From: JAJPHW01 sp963771505
GTDB lineage: Bacteria; Acidobacteriota; Terriglobia; Terriglobales; Acidobacteriaceae
Direction of reading: 5' to 3'
Assembly: GCA_963771505.1 (NCBI GenBank)
Contig: CAVYTO010000003.1
Coordinates: 82,420 to 146,419 of the forward strand
DNA length: 64,000 nucleotides
Shown: one piece after another, positions 18,338 to 26,994 of the stretch
Layout of the letters: every line of letters begins with the position of its first letter
Numbering within the stretch: the stretch's first letter is position 1
Position numbers and translations under genes: made by a program
The notes under the pieces: model-generated
What the model was told of the DNA's origin: nothing
The model's input: the letters and a program-made list of their open reading frames with translations, nothing else
Database searches by the model: none

Positions 18338-19609
18338 CTATTTTGTCGCCTGGCTGAACAGCACCCCCTGCCCCGGTCCGCCCCCCGAAGCTGTCATGCC
18401 GAACAGCAATCCTGACGCCGGATCGAGGATCAGTCCGCCGTACGCGTAGGCGCCATCAGTGAGTCCAAAGGCGTGCAAAATCGTTTCGTTATTCGACGTG
18501 TCGATTTTGAAGATGGTCCCGCAACCCGTGGTGGTCAAGCCCTGAACGCAATAGGGCGATCCTCCACCCTGATAGGTCGTTCCATACACGTTGCCGGTTG
18601 AGTCAAGCGCTACGGTGCCGTACGGATAGGCGCCGTCCGTTCCTGGAAATCCGGTAAAAATGTGCAACACTTTTTCGGTCCACGTGCTGCCACTCTTCGT
18701 CAGCTTGTACACAACGCCACAACCGGCGCCGTTGAAGCAAGCGTTCAAGTCACCACCCACCTGGGTCACACCATAGAGATTGCCTTTGGAATCGAGCGTG
18801 AGCGCAAGGGGAAACTGTCCGTCAGTCGACCCTCCCTGAAAGCGATACAGGATGCTTTCAGTAAACCCGCCGTGACCGTTGGGGGTAAGCTCGAACACCG
18901 TCCCGCAGCCTGAGTTGCCGCAAGTGCCGCTTGTCGAGCCGCCAAAGGCCGTCGTCCCGTAAAGATTTCCGCTCGCATCCATTACCATTTGCGATTCGGG
19001 ATAGCTGCCGTCGGGCGCACCAGTGAACGCGTACACGACGGATTCGGCGCCGGTTGAGCTGTTGACCTGATATACCAGCCCGTTTTGATCGAAGTTGGCT
19101 CCCTGCGTGGTTGTGCCATACAACGAGCCTGAAGCGCCTAGTGTCAAACCGGAAAGTGGAAAGATGCCGCCCGCTGCAATCTCAAAATTGTAGAGAACGG
19201 AAAACTTGCCGGTCGAGTCCACTTTATAAACAGCGCCGCATCCCGTGTTCAGATTGCAACTCAGGTCTCCGCCCATGAAAGTCGTTCCATAAAGGTTGCC
19301 TGCGGAGTCGACGGCAGGCGCGCCAAACCACGGGTTCATGCCGTCACTTGCCACAAAGCTGTGCAGCAGTGTCTCTTTGCCTGCAGAGGTGACGCGGAAA
19401 ACCGTGCCGTCGTTGTCCGCGCCGTTAGCATTGACGCCCCCTGAAGTACTGTAGCCAGCAAAGACGCCGCTGCCCGTGATCGCGAGTCCGCCCTGCGGAA
19501 ACGCCCCGTTGGCATGATTGAAGGGGTGGACGATTTTATAAGTTTGTGCCGGGGCGCAAACAGCCGCGCCGCCCAGCAACACTAAGCTGAATAGTTTTGC
19601 GAATGACAT
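18338..19609 (-). CDS. Secreted GloVer-repeat protein (copy 1)
   Basis: The protein is built from about eight repeats of the GloVer type (TIGR03803). Each carries a G-NLYGTT-x-GG-x(n)-GTVFK core and a following LHSF or LYNF strand, giving a beta-propeller-like extracellular protein. The ATG at 19609 is preferred because GGGAG lies eight bases upstream and a signal peptide ending CAPAQ follows. A GTG at 19639 is also open. Paired Cys residues recur inside repeats (CNLNTGC, CGNSGC). The function is unknown. A paralogue lies directly upstream on the same strand, 44 bases away. Confidence 0.88.
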   Translation of the reverse strand: MSFAKLFSLVLLGGAAVCAPAQTYKIVHPFNHANGAFPQGGLAITGSGVFAGYSTSGGVNANGADNDGTVFRVTSAGKETLLHSFVASDGMNPWFGAPAVDSAGNLYGTTFMGGDLSCNLNTGCGAVYKVDSTGKFSVLYNFEIAAGGIFPLSGLTLGASGSLYGTTTQGANFDQNGLVYQVNSSTGAESVVYAFTGAPDGSYPESQMVMDASGNLYGTTAFGGSTSGTCGNSGCGTVFELTPNGHGGFTESILYRFQGGSTDGQFPLALTLDSKGNLYGVTQVGGDLNACFNGAGCGVVYKLTKSGSTWTEKVLHIFTGFPGTDGAYPYGTVALDSTGNVYGTTYQGGGSPYCVQGLTTTGCGTIFKIDTSNNETILHAFGLTDGAYAYGGLILDPASGLLFGMTASGGGPGQGVLFSQATK

Positions 19610-19653
19610 TGAAATGGCTCCCAAATTTTCTTTCTTCACGGTATGATCTCTGG

Positions 19654-20862
19654 CTAAGGAGTGACTTCGAACACAGTGCCCAGCCCGGTGGCTCCGCCGC
19701 CGAACGCCGCCGTGCCATAGAGATTGCCCGACGCGTCAATGGTCAGTCCGCCGAGTGGTTCTCCTCCATCAGCGCCGCCTGTGAACGCATGCAGGATTTT
19801 GTAGGTCCAGCTGGAACCACTGGGAGAAAGTTCGAACACAACTCCGCACGAATTGTTCGGGCAACTGAGGTTCACCATGCCGCCTTGTGAGGTGGTGCCG
19901 TACAGATTACCGGCACTGTCGCGAACCAGGGTGCCATAGGCAGGGTTTCCACCATCTACACCCCCGGTGAACGCATGGATAGTTGTGACCACTCCCGCTG
20001 GAGTAATGGAGTAAACGGTTCCGAAGTGATTTTGTCCTCCGTTAGTCGTGCCAAACGCCCGACCCCCGCTGAGCAGCAGACCGGCCCAGGGTTGCGTTCC
20101 GTCATTGATGCCCTTAAACGCGTAGATTACGGTTTCATCCCCTTTGGGATCGACTTTGAAGACTGTGCCGTTGCCGTTGTCACCATTGGATGAGTCGGTA
20201 CCATAGAGATTGCCCCCGGCATCGCGCAACAACGCACCGTAAGGCAGACCGCCGTCGTCGTAAGCTCCCGCCATGACGTAAAGAGTGGTCAATTTGTTCG
20301 AAGTATCGAGCTTGAAAACCGTACCGGCTCCGCCGCCGCTGGTGGTGCCGTAGAGATTGCCGGTTGAGTCCCGCAATACCGGCCCGATGGGATAAACGCC
20401 GTTGGCCTGGTCGTTGGGATTGAAACCATACAGCACACTTTCCATCCCGCTCGAATTGACTTTGTACACGGTGCCCCCGGAATTAGGCCCGCCTCCGGAA
20501 GTCGTGCCGTAAAGATTCCCGGCACTATCAAGAATCGGCCCTGCAACTGGATTTGCTCCATCGGAGCCTGTGAACTTGTGCAGCACCGTTTCTTTGCCGC
20601 TGGAATCCACCTTAAAAACCAATCCGCAGCCCGGCATGAAATTGTTGTTACAGGATGAATTGCCTCCCGCCTGCGTTGTGCCGAAAAGGTTGCCGTTTCC
20701 GTCAAGAGCTAGAGTGCCAGTTGGAAAGAATCCGTTAGAAACATTCGTGAATGTGTAAAGCACCTTAAACGTTTGCGCGTAAGCGCCCAGCGAAAGACTC
20801 GAAAACGCCACGGCGGCGACGAGTGCCCGCAGTAAATTCCCTGAACAGAGTTTGTTATTCAT
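19654..20862 (-). CDS. Secreted GloVer-repeat protein (copy 2)
   Basis: A signal peptide (MNNKLCSGNLLRALVAAVAF, cut after GAYAQ) is followed by about eight GloVer repeats with GNLYGTTxxGG cores, as in the neighbouring paralogue. AAGGA sits eight bases before the ATG. The two genes are adjacent and co-oriented, so they look like a tandem duplication and probably one transcript. The start region of the mature proteins is similar (TFKVLYTFTNVSNGFFPTG versus TYKIVHPFNHANGAFPQGG). The role is unknown, perhaps at the cell surface. Confidence 0.88.
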   Translation of the reverse strand: MNNKLCSGNLLRALVAAVAFSSLSLGAYAQTFKVLYTFTNVSNGFFPTGTLALDGNGNLFGTTQAGGNSSCNNNFMPGCGLVFKVDSSGKETVLHKFTGSDGANPVAGPILDSAGNLYGTTSGGGPNSGGTVYKVNSSGMESVLYGFNPNDQANGVYPIGPVLRDSTGNLYGTTSGGGAGTVFKLDTSNKLTTLYVMAGAYDDGGLPYGALLRDAGGNLYGTDSSNGDNGNGTVFKVDPKGDETVIYAFKGINDGTQPWAGLLLSGGRAFGTTNGGQNHFGTVYSITPAGVVTTIHAFTGGVDGGNPAYGTLVRDSAGNLYGTTSQGGMVNLSCPNNSCGVVFELSPSGSSWTYKILHAFTGGADGGEPLGGLTIDASGNLYGTAAFGGGATGLGTVFEVTP

Positions 20863-21229
20863 TCATTCATTCCTTATGGAAGGCAATCTGGCGAAGCAAT
20901 TACGAGAATAGGAGTGTTCGGCGTTCGAAACAGTTGCCCGACGCGGCATTTCTCCGCAGACCGCACAATCGCGGAGCGCGTGAAGCGCAAGAAGTTGCAC
21001 ACGCGCCGTGGGATGTAAGGAATTCACTTATTCCCACTGCATCGAATACTGGATACGAAAACGATGCGCTCGACAGAAAGCTTGGCGCGGCGCAGTTTCG
21101 TTTCCACCCGATGAGTCCTGGTTGCACAGCAATTCACTACACTCTACGAACACGCGCCACGCTTCGACGTTCCTGAAAAAATAGGGGTAGTGCTATGATC
21201 GCCTTCCGTAGACTTCGGACAATCATTCC
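20863..21229. other. Intergenic region between divergent genes
   Basis: The 367 bases upstream of the GloVer pair hold only frames without recognisable features. The promoter of the GloVer genes should be here. No repeat, tRNA or terminator is evident. Confidence 0.5.
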
Positions 21230-21493
21230 ATGACCCGCAATCAAATCAGCATCGGGGCTGGAGCAGTGGGCTTCATCATTTGCCTCGGAATGTTCATCGT
21301 CGCGTTATCCCAGCAGATGGGCGCGATCGCAGCATTGGCTTGTCTGGCCGCGTGGCTTCAGCTTTTTATCGTGATTGCAACCGCTGGAGATGCGATGTCT
21401 AACCGGCAGAGCGGCTCGTGGCGTGGGGCGATGGCCGGAGCGCTCGTTCTCGTGATCGCGTTGTCGTACGTGATTGCAGCTCATCGCTCGTGA
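21230..21493 (+). CDS. Small hydrophobic membrane protein
   Basis: The protein has 87 residues and three predicted membrane helices (about 8-28, 31-54 and 66-83). There is a short polar loop, AGDAMSNRQSGSWR, before the last. No family is recognised and no strong ribosome-binding site is seen, but the composition and the ATG support a real gene. It stands alone on the plus strand. Confidence 0.6.
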   Translation: MTRNQISIGAGAVGFIICLGMFIVALSQQMGAIAALACLAAWLQLFIVIATAGDAMSNRQSGSWRGAMAGALVLVIALSYVIAAHRS

Positions 21494-21906
21494 AGCTATG
21501 CGGCTCTCATGCCGGAGCCACTCACGAACGCCGGCGCAGCGGGGGCCTTCGGGCGAAACCCTGAGCATGGCGAAGGATCGTATGCCTAAGAATGGTCCGG
21601 CCATTGCAGGCGATGTTTCCGAACTTTTGTGTCCCTAGAACTTGGGTGGAATTTCAATTTGAGGCGAATTCGCCTCAAACGCCCTTTACTGTAACTCCCG
21701 CTTCTTCCGTGCACATCGCCCCAGAAGCTCTCCTTCATCTCCGACAGAAAATGTTGGTAGCGCTCGGTAATCGGGATTGTCTTTTCCATGGGTGTAAGCC
21801 TGCTTTGCTAGGTTCGCTTCTGCTCTCCAGCCTAGCCGGCTTACACCCTCTTGCTTTCCAGGCAATCCAACTTCGTCATCCCCTAAAAACCAACGCAATA
21901 GGATAG
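21494..21906. other. Intergenic region with a strong hairpin
   Basis: The space between two convergent genes has no credible ORF. The first part carries fragments resembling dispersed repeats (GCCTTCGGGCGAAACCCTGA). The second holds the long hairpin listed at 21790-21848. Confidence 0.6.
21790..21848. repeat. Two-part perfect hairpin (59 bases)
   Basis: The outer arms GGGTGTAAGCC (21790-21800) and GGCTTACACCC (21838-21848) pair 11 of 11. The inner arms GCTAGG (21807-21812) and CCTAGC (21831-21836) pair 6 of 6. No T-run follows. It lies between convergent genes and could be a REP-type repeat, a bidirectional transcript end or a structured RNA. Confidence 0.7.
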
Positions 21907-22701
21907 CTATTTCTCGGGCGAGTAGCTGAGGTCTGCGTGATATTGAGCAAGCTCCGAAGATACTTTATCCGTGCAATCACGCAATGACTTCTGCAATTGA
22001 TCGGAAGTCTCTTTACCGTAAGCCTCATCGAGCACATCGGCAACCGACTTTGGAAGCGGAGCCATGTCAGCATAATTTTTCCGGGAACTGAGGAGCACGA
22101 ACTCAGGCCCGCGCCCGCCATTGACGAGTTGTAGCCAGCCGCTGGTTTTGGGCCAGTCAGCTTGCTTGGTAAGCGCTTCATTGATCTTCTTAACGGTAGC
22201 AATGAAGTCAGTGACCATCCCGGGATGCAGCGTGTAGATCGTCACCCATGTCAACGGGGAAACGGGCTGGTTCGCGGGAGCCAAGCTCATGTCCGCGCGG
22301 TACACGTAAAAGCCGTTGTGGCCGTCTTTGGTGTAGGGAGTCAGGTTGATGTTGCCGTCGGCGGTGTCGGCTTTGCCCATGCGTGCTTCCCATTCGTCGA
22401 AATCTTTCCAGGCATGGCCGCAACTGGATGTAACGTACCATCCGGTTTTTTCACCGGTCTCAATGCTATAAGTGTTCCAAGTCCATGTGTCTTTATGGGC
22501 GCGATGGAACTGCATGTGTTTTTTGCGTCCGGCCTCGTACTCGCTGCTGGCCTTCGGATTGGTGAAATAGATTCGGCAGACGTTGTTGGCATTCTGCGCG
22601 TTGATCTCCTGCGTGTGCGGGCCGGGGGAACTCGACTGCCCAAGGGATAGACCTACGTAACTGCAACACACAAAAACCACAGCGACTATGGACATTCGCA
22701 T
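21907..22701 (-). CDS. Secreted protein of unknown function
   Basis: The 264-residue protein has a signal peptide (about 1-21, ending LSLGQ). The mature part is rich in Trp, Tyr and His and contains HMQFHRAHKDTWTWNTYSI and SSCGHAWKDFDEWEARMG. Three Cys residues occur in the mature chain. I recognise no domain. The pattern of short aromatic strands fits a small periplasmic beta-rich protein of a kind frequent in acidobacterial genomes. A GGAG-like site (AGGAGCC) precedes the ATG. Its 5' side faces the sterol desaturase remnant. Confidence 0.75.
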   Translation of the reverse strand: MRMSIVAVVFVCCSYVGLSLGQSSSPGPHTQEINAQNANNVCRIYFTNPKASSEYEAGRKKHMQFHRAHKDTWTWNTYSIETGEKTGWYVTSSCGHAWKDFDEWEARMGKADTADGNINLTPYTKDGHNGFYVYRADMSLAPANQPVSPLTWVTIYTLHPGMVTDFIATVKKINEALTKQADWPKTSGWLQLVNGGRGPEFVLLSSRKNYADMAPLPKSVADVLDEAYGKETSDQLQKSLRDCTDKVSSELAQYHADLSYSPEK

Positions 22702-22917
22702 ATAGGGCTCCTTGAAACGAAAGTGGTTGGATCGCCGGAAACTCTATGCTCAATGGAGGTGAAAGTCAAAAGAGCCAGCGGTGGGGTAACCGGTCCTGAC
22801 GAGGACGTACGCGCTGAACGGTTGCGGGCTGGCCGAGTTGGGCTTATTTGAACTAGCGCCGCGACCGCACTAGGGTAATCATCACCGGGCTTCTTCTTCT
22901 CTGCGGCTGCTGCTGCA

Positions 22918-23395
22918 TTGGGCGGCTCAAGTGTAAGGATCAACGACACCCTCCAAAGTGGGCCCGCGATTGGCCTCGACTGGTTTTTGCTTGATCTCCT
23001 GTTGACCGCAGTCATCTACGTGCCCATTGAAAGACTCTGGCCTCTGCGTCCGGAGCAAGGAACGTTTCGCAATCGGTGGACTTTGGATGTTGTCTACTTT
23101 ATGTCCACTCATCTCCAGATACAGCTTCTATCTTTTCTGATCCTGCTGCCCGCCGTCCAGTTTGCCAAATATTTAAGCGTTCCAGTCCTGCAAACTCTGA
23201 TCGCGCGACTACCTTGGTTTCTGCAATTTTTTCTCGCGGTTCTAGTCGCGGACGTCGCCGAGTATTTTATTCACTTGGCGTTTCACAAAGTCCCTTTTCT
23301 ATGGCGTTTTCACGCCGTTCACCATTCTTCCACTGAGCTCGACTGGCTCTCGGGCTCGCGCGGCCATCTCTTCGAAGACATAATTACAAGAGAAT
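22918..23395 (+). pseudogene. Sterol desaturase/fatty acid hydroxylase fragment, truncated at tRNA-Pro
   Basis: The frame encodes the N-terminal half of a membrane di-iron hydroxylase. Three hydrophobic segments are followed by the first two metal-binding His clusters, HLAFH and HAVHH. Homology stops near SGSRGHLFED, and the third cluster (HxxHH) and the last helices are absent. The open frame then runs through the antisense of a tRNA-Pro gene (GTGRFELPTPRTPSE) and meaningless sequence to 23721. Only a TTG start is available. The missing end and the abutting tRNA mark it as a remnant, probably left by an integration or deletion event at the tRNA. Confidence 0.8.
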
Positions 23396-23472
23396 TGGTC
23401 GGGACGGGCAGATTTGAACTGCCGACCCCTCGCACCCCAAGCGAGTGCTCTACCAGGCTGAGCCACGTCCCG
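23396..23472 (-). tRNA. tRNA-Pro (anticodon GGG)
   Basis: On the minus strand the acceptor is CGGGACG/CGTCCCG. The anticodon stem CTCGC/GCGAG has loop TTGGGGT, giving anticodon GGG. The T arm is GGCAGTTCAAATCTGCC. CCA is encoded (23396-23398). Its 3' end abuts the truncated desaturase gene. Confidence 0.97.
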
Positions 23473-23615
23473 ACTAGGAAAGTATCCGTTGTCCGCAACG
23501 GATGGGGTTCCCGCTTATTCTACATCACGTCGCTTTCCCCACCTAAAGCGACCGCGCAACCTCGCTCTGCTAAATTGATCGCAGCCTCTTCCCTTTACCT
23601 GGAATTGAAACAACC

Positions 23616-25034
23616 ATGCAAAGCCCCGACACCGCCGCGCCAGAAACCAAACATGGACTCTGGCCGTCTCTTGTCGAAGCGGTGCGAGGATCGCATCAGG
23701 ACTTCACCGCCGGCAGCCTGAACCGCGCCATCCTGCTGCTCGCCGTTCCCATGATTCTGGAGATGGTTCTTGAATCGTTATTTGCCGTAGTCGACGTTTT
23801 CTGGGTCGCACGGCTCGGTGCAAACGCAATCGCCACTGTCGGCCTTACCGAGTCAATGCTGAGCCTGGTTTTTGCGGTGGCTATGGGTTTAAGCCTTTCA
23901 ACGACGGCGATGGTGGCGCGACGTATCGGGGAAAAGGATCCGGAAGGCGCGGCGGTGGCTGGGGTGCAAGCCGTCGTCCTCGGATTGTTTGTGTCGATAG
24001 CAATCGGGATCCCCTGCGCGATCTGGGCGCCGAATCTTTTACGAGCGATGGGCGCGTCTCCCGGCATCATCACCGCGGGCAGCGGCTACGCCCGTGTCTG
24101 CCTCGGCGGATGCTTCGCCGTCGTGCTCCTGTTTCTCAACAATGCCGTGTTTCGCGGCGCGGGCGATGCCGCCATCGCCATGCGCTTGCTCTGGCTCTCG
24201 AACATCCTGAATCTCATTCTTGATCCGTGCTTAATCTTCGGATGGGGACCGTTTCCCCGCCTTGGCGTTACCGGCGCGGCCGTGGCTACGCTCACCGGCC
24301 GCAGCATCGGTGTGCTCTATCAGTTCTACCGGATGATGCGCGGTACCGAGCGCTTTCGCATCCTGCGCAGTCAGCTCCGCGTGCATTGGGATGTTTTGCT
24401 GCGGCTTGGCCGCGTCTCAATCACTGGAATTCTCCAGTTCGCGATCGCCCATTCCAGTTGGATTGGCCTCGTCCGCATCGTCAGCATTTTCGGCGCTGCC
24501 GCGCTCGCCGGGTACACAATCGGCATCCGCATCGTGATTTTTGTCATCCTGCCGTCCTGGGGATTAAGCAATGCAGCCGCGACGCTGGTCGGTCAAAACC
24601 TGGGCGCAAATCGTCCCGACCGCGCGGAAAAAGCCGTGTGGCGCACCGGCCTATATAACATGTTCTTTCTGGGCTCGGTAGGAATCGTTTTTATATTTTT
24701 TGCCGAACCGCTCGTGAGCCTTTTCACCCAAGACCCGGAAGTGGTCCGCTATGCCGCCGCGTGCCTGCGCATTGTGAGCTATGGCAATGTGGGATACGCC
24801 TACTTCATGGTGATGATGCAAGCTTTCAACGGCGCGGGCGACACCATCACTCCCACGATCGTGAACTTTTTCGGTTTCTGGCTGCTCGAGATTCCTCTCG
24901 CATATTGGCTCGCTCTCCCGCTGCACATGAACTCAAATGGAGCTTTCTTTTCGATTGCCATTGCAGAAAGCGTCATGGCCATCGTCAGCGCGATTCTCTT
25001 TAAGCAAGGCCGCTGGAAGAAGCAAAAGATTTAG
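23616..25034 (+). CDS. MATE family efflux transporter
   Basis: The 472-residue multidrug/metabolite exporter of the MATE/DinF type has twelve predicted helices in two six-helix halves. The family signatures near the start (LAVPMILEMVLESLFAVVDV followed by WVARLGANAIATVGL) and their echo in the second half (SNAAATLVGQNLGANRPDRA) are present. It should exchange Na+ or H+ for cationic or organic compounds at the inner membrane. The ATG at 23616 is about 140 bases from the tRNA gene. It converges on the Kelch-like gene. No regulator is adjacent. Confidence 0.94.
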   Translation: MQSPDTAAPETKHGLWPSLVEAVRGSHQDFTAGSLNRAILLLAVPMILEMVLESLFAVVDVFWVARLGANAIATVGLTESMLSLVFAVAMGLSLSTTAMVARRIGEKDPEGAAVAGVQAVVLGLFVSIAIGIPCAIWAPNLLRAMGASPGIITAGSGYARVCLGGCFAVVLLFLNNAVFRGAGDAAIAMRLLWLSNILNLILDPCLIFGWGPFPRLGVTGAAVATLTGRSIGVLYQFYRMMRGTERFRILRSQLRVHWDVLLRLGRVSITGILQFAIAHSSWIGLVRIVSIFGAAALAGYTIGIRIVIFVILPSWGLSNAAATLVGQNLGANRPDRAEKAVWRTGLYNMFFLGSVGIVFIFFAEPLVSLFTQDPEVVRYAAACLRIVSYGNVGYAYFMVMMQAFNGAGDTITPTIVNFFGFWLLEIPLAYWLALPLHMNSNGAFFSIAIAESVMAIVSAILFKQGRWKKQKI

Positions 25035-25045
25035 AGCGAAGATCT

Positions 25046-26038
25046 TTACGGCCCAACGAAAACCCAGGTGTCGCCAGCGATCGTTCCATCCCCGAACATG
25101 CCGCCAAACATTAACGTCTGGCGAGCGATCGGATCGTAGGCCATGCCCTCGCCGCTGCGAGCGGGCGGCGAAATCGAGGGCGACAACTGCACCCAATCCG
25201 TTCCATTCCACGACCAGGTGTCATCCACTACTCCGAAGACCACGACCGCATTGATCGCCGGATCGTATGTGCTGCCCGCGCCCACGTATGAGGGAATTTG
25301 CGTCGTCGGCGCATCCAACGTCCAGTCGTAGCCATCCCACGTCCAGGTGTTGTCGGTGCGGATCGTGTCGCCGTTCCCGGCGGTCAAGACCACGCTGCGG
25401 CGGATCGGGTCGAGCGTCGCGATTCCCCAGCCCCGGGGAAACGGCGTGGTCGACGGGTTCAATCTCGACCAATACACTCCATTAAATCGATAAGTGACGT
25501 TGTAGGCGGGAATCACTTGAAAAGCGTTGTAGCCGCCGAACATCATCGCGCGCCCCGATCGTGGATCCGTGAACAACATCGCCCCGGTCGCCTTTGGCGG
25601 AGGGTTTTTCATCACAACCTGCGTCCAGGTCGAAGCCGCGCCATCCCATTCCCACGTGTCCTGCAAATACTGGTTGACGTTGAATCCGCCAAACATCACC
25701 AGCTTCTTCAGCGACCTGTCATACGCCATCGTCGCGCCATTGCGGACCGGCGGGGCCACTGTGGGATGCAGTTGGGTCCAGTTCGTACCGTCGAAAACCC
25801 AGGTATCGTTCAAATTTGCATTGTTGCCCTCGCCACCGAAGAGCACGACTTTCTCGCTCACAGGATCGTAGGCCATGGCCGGAAAGTAGCGGGCTTGCGG
25901 CGATTTTACCGGGGAGAGCTGTTGCCACGTGGACGCATGCGCGACTGTTGAATTCACGAGGACAGCGGCACCGATCGCCAAAGCGATAAGAAACAATTTC
26001 GTAGATTTACGGACAGAAGATTTGCGAACAGAAGACAT
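25046..26038 (-). CDS. Secreted Kelch-like beta-propeller protein
   Basis: The mature protein is made of about six Kelch-type blades. Each contains AYDPxxxxVVLFGG-like strands and a DTWxWDGxxW turn (NDTWVFDGTNWTQL, QDTWEWDGAASTW, DNTWTWDGYDW). An ATG at 26038 with AAGGA ten bases upstream gives a signal peptide ending THAHAS-like (TVAHAS). A TTG at 26074 would add 12 residues. The blades close with a terminal DTWVFVG. It is probably an extracellular binding protein of unknown ligand. Its 3' end lies 11 bases from the MATE stop. Confidence 0.87.
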   Translation of the reverse strand: MSSVRKSSVRKSTKLFLIALAIGAAVLVNSTVAHASTWQQLSPVKSPQARYFPAMAYDPVSEKVVLFGGEGNNANLNDTWVFDGTNWTQLHPTVAPPVRNGATMAYDRSLKKLVMFGGFNVNQYLQDTWEWDGAASTWTQVVMKNPPPKATGAMLFTDPRSGRAMMFGGYNAFQVIPAYNVTYRFNGVYWSRLNPSTTPFPRGWGIATLDPIRRSVVLTAGNGDTIRTDNTWTWDGYDWTLDAPTTQIPSYVGAGSTYDPAINAVVVFGVVDDTWSWNGTDWVQLSPSISPPARSGEGMAYDPIARQTLMFGGMFGDGTIAGDTWVFVGP

Positions 26039-26206
26039 GATGGGACGATCCTTCCGTGACGATTTTGGAGACAAAGCCAGCGCAGCTGCCGACAGCAGTG
26101 TGCGGCGCGAATTACAGCGATTATTCGCGGGGACGATTTGCCTGTCAACGCTGCAAAAAATTGCATTTCAAGGCTTTACAGCGGGCGTCCGTTCTGCGGA
26201 GGAATT

Positions 26207-26872
26207 CTACTTCGCAGCAAACACCAGAAAGTAATCCATGCCATCCGCCTTCACGAAGTCGTATTGCGACACCATCGCGTAGCCAGCCTGTGCCGCTTCG
26301 CGAATGACAATCTCGCGACTGACTCCGTGGTCTTCCCCGTTTCCGTTGCGGTCAATCACACCGACCTTCGCTCCGGGACGCAATGCCGGCCGCAGGTTTT
26401 CGAGTAGCGTCACCGGCTTCGCGATCTCATGGTACGTCTTCAGCAGCAACACTGCATCGATCGCATTCATGGGAAGTTGCGGATCGTCGCTCTTGCTCAG
26501 AACGGTCTTCACGTTGGCCAGTCCTTCTTTCTGTGCTCTACGCGACACATAGCTGATGGCGTCCGGATTGATGTCAACGGCAAACACATTCCCTGTCGGT
26601 GTAACTCGTTTGGCTGCGCGCACCGTGAACCATCCGGAGCCTGCGCCGATGTCGGCCACGCCCTTGCCGGGTTCGACACCCAAAATGTCCATGACCCGAT
26701 TGATTTGCAGCTTTTCGTCGCGGCCCGGCGAATCGAAAATCGACAGATCGCCCGCGTAAGGCGTGCTCGTTTTTCGCGGCCCGGTCTGAACAGGTGCGAC
26801 TGTCTGGGAAAAGGCACAACCGCACCAAAGAAATCCGGACAAAATCAGCAATGAAAGGCAGCGTCTCAGCAT
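26207..26872 (-). CDS. Exported class I methyltransferase-like protein
   Basis: A Rossmann methyltransferase core is clear. Motif I is DIGAGSGWFTVRAAK, the acidic end of beta-2 is FAVDIND-like (VFAVDINPDA), and motif IV is DAVLLLKTYHEI. Before it the protein carries a hydrophobic N-terminus (about residues 4-22, LSLLILSGFLWCGCAFSQ) that reads as a signal peptide or lipoprotein signal. SAM is not expected outside the cytoplasm, so either the segment stays as an anchor or the domain has another role. Similar exported forms are common in Acidobacteria, as far as I recall. It is a single gene. Confidence 0.82.
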   Translation of the reverse strand: MLRRCLSLLILSGFLWCGCAFSQTVAPVQTGPRKTSTPYAGDLSIFDSPGRDEKLQINRVMDILGVEPGKGVADIGAGSGWFTVRAAKRVTPTGNVFAVDINPDAISYVSRRAQKEGLANVKTVLSKSDDPQLPMNAIDAVLLLKTYHEIAKPVTLLENLRPALRPGAKVGVIDRNGNGEDHGVSREIVIREAAQAGYAMVSQYDFVKADGMDYFLVFAAK

Positions 26873-26994
26873 CGTTGTAACCTCTTCTTATTCAGACCTC
26901 AATGTCTTTGACGTCGCCGCCATCCTTTTAGATACGCGGAAATGTCCTGCTTACGTTCCGATGTCGGGCGCGTCTGTTATGTGGAGGCTGATCT

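Noticed and set aside
23396..23721. C-terminal part of the sterol desaturase frame
   Set aside because: It is antisense tRNA-Pro followed by unconserved sequence, so it was not counted as protein.
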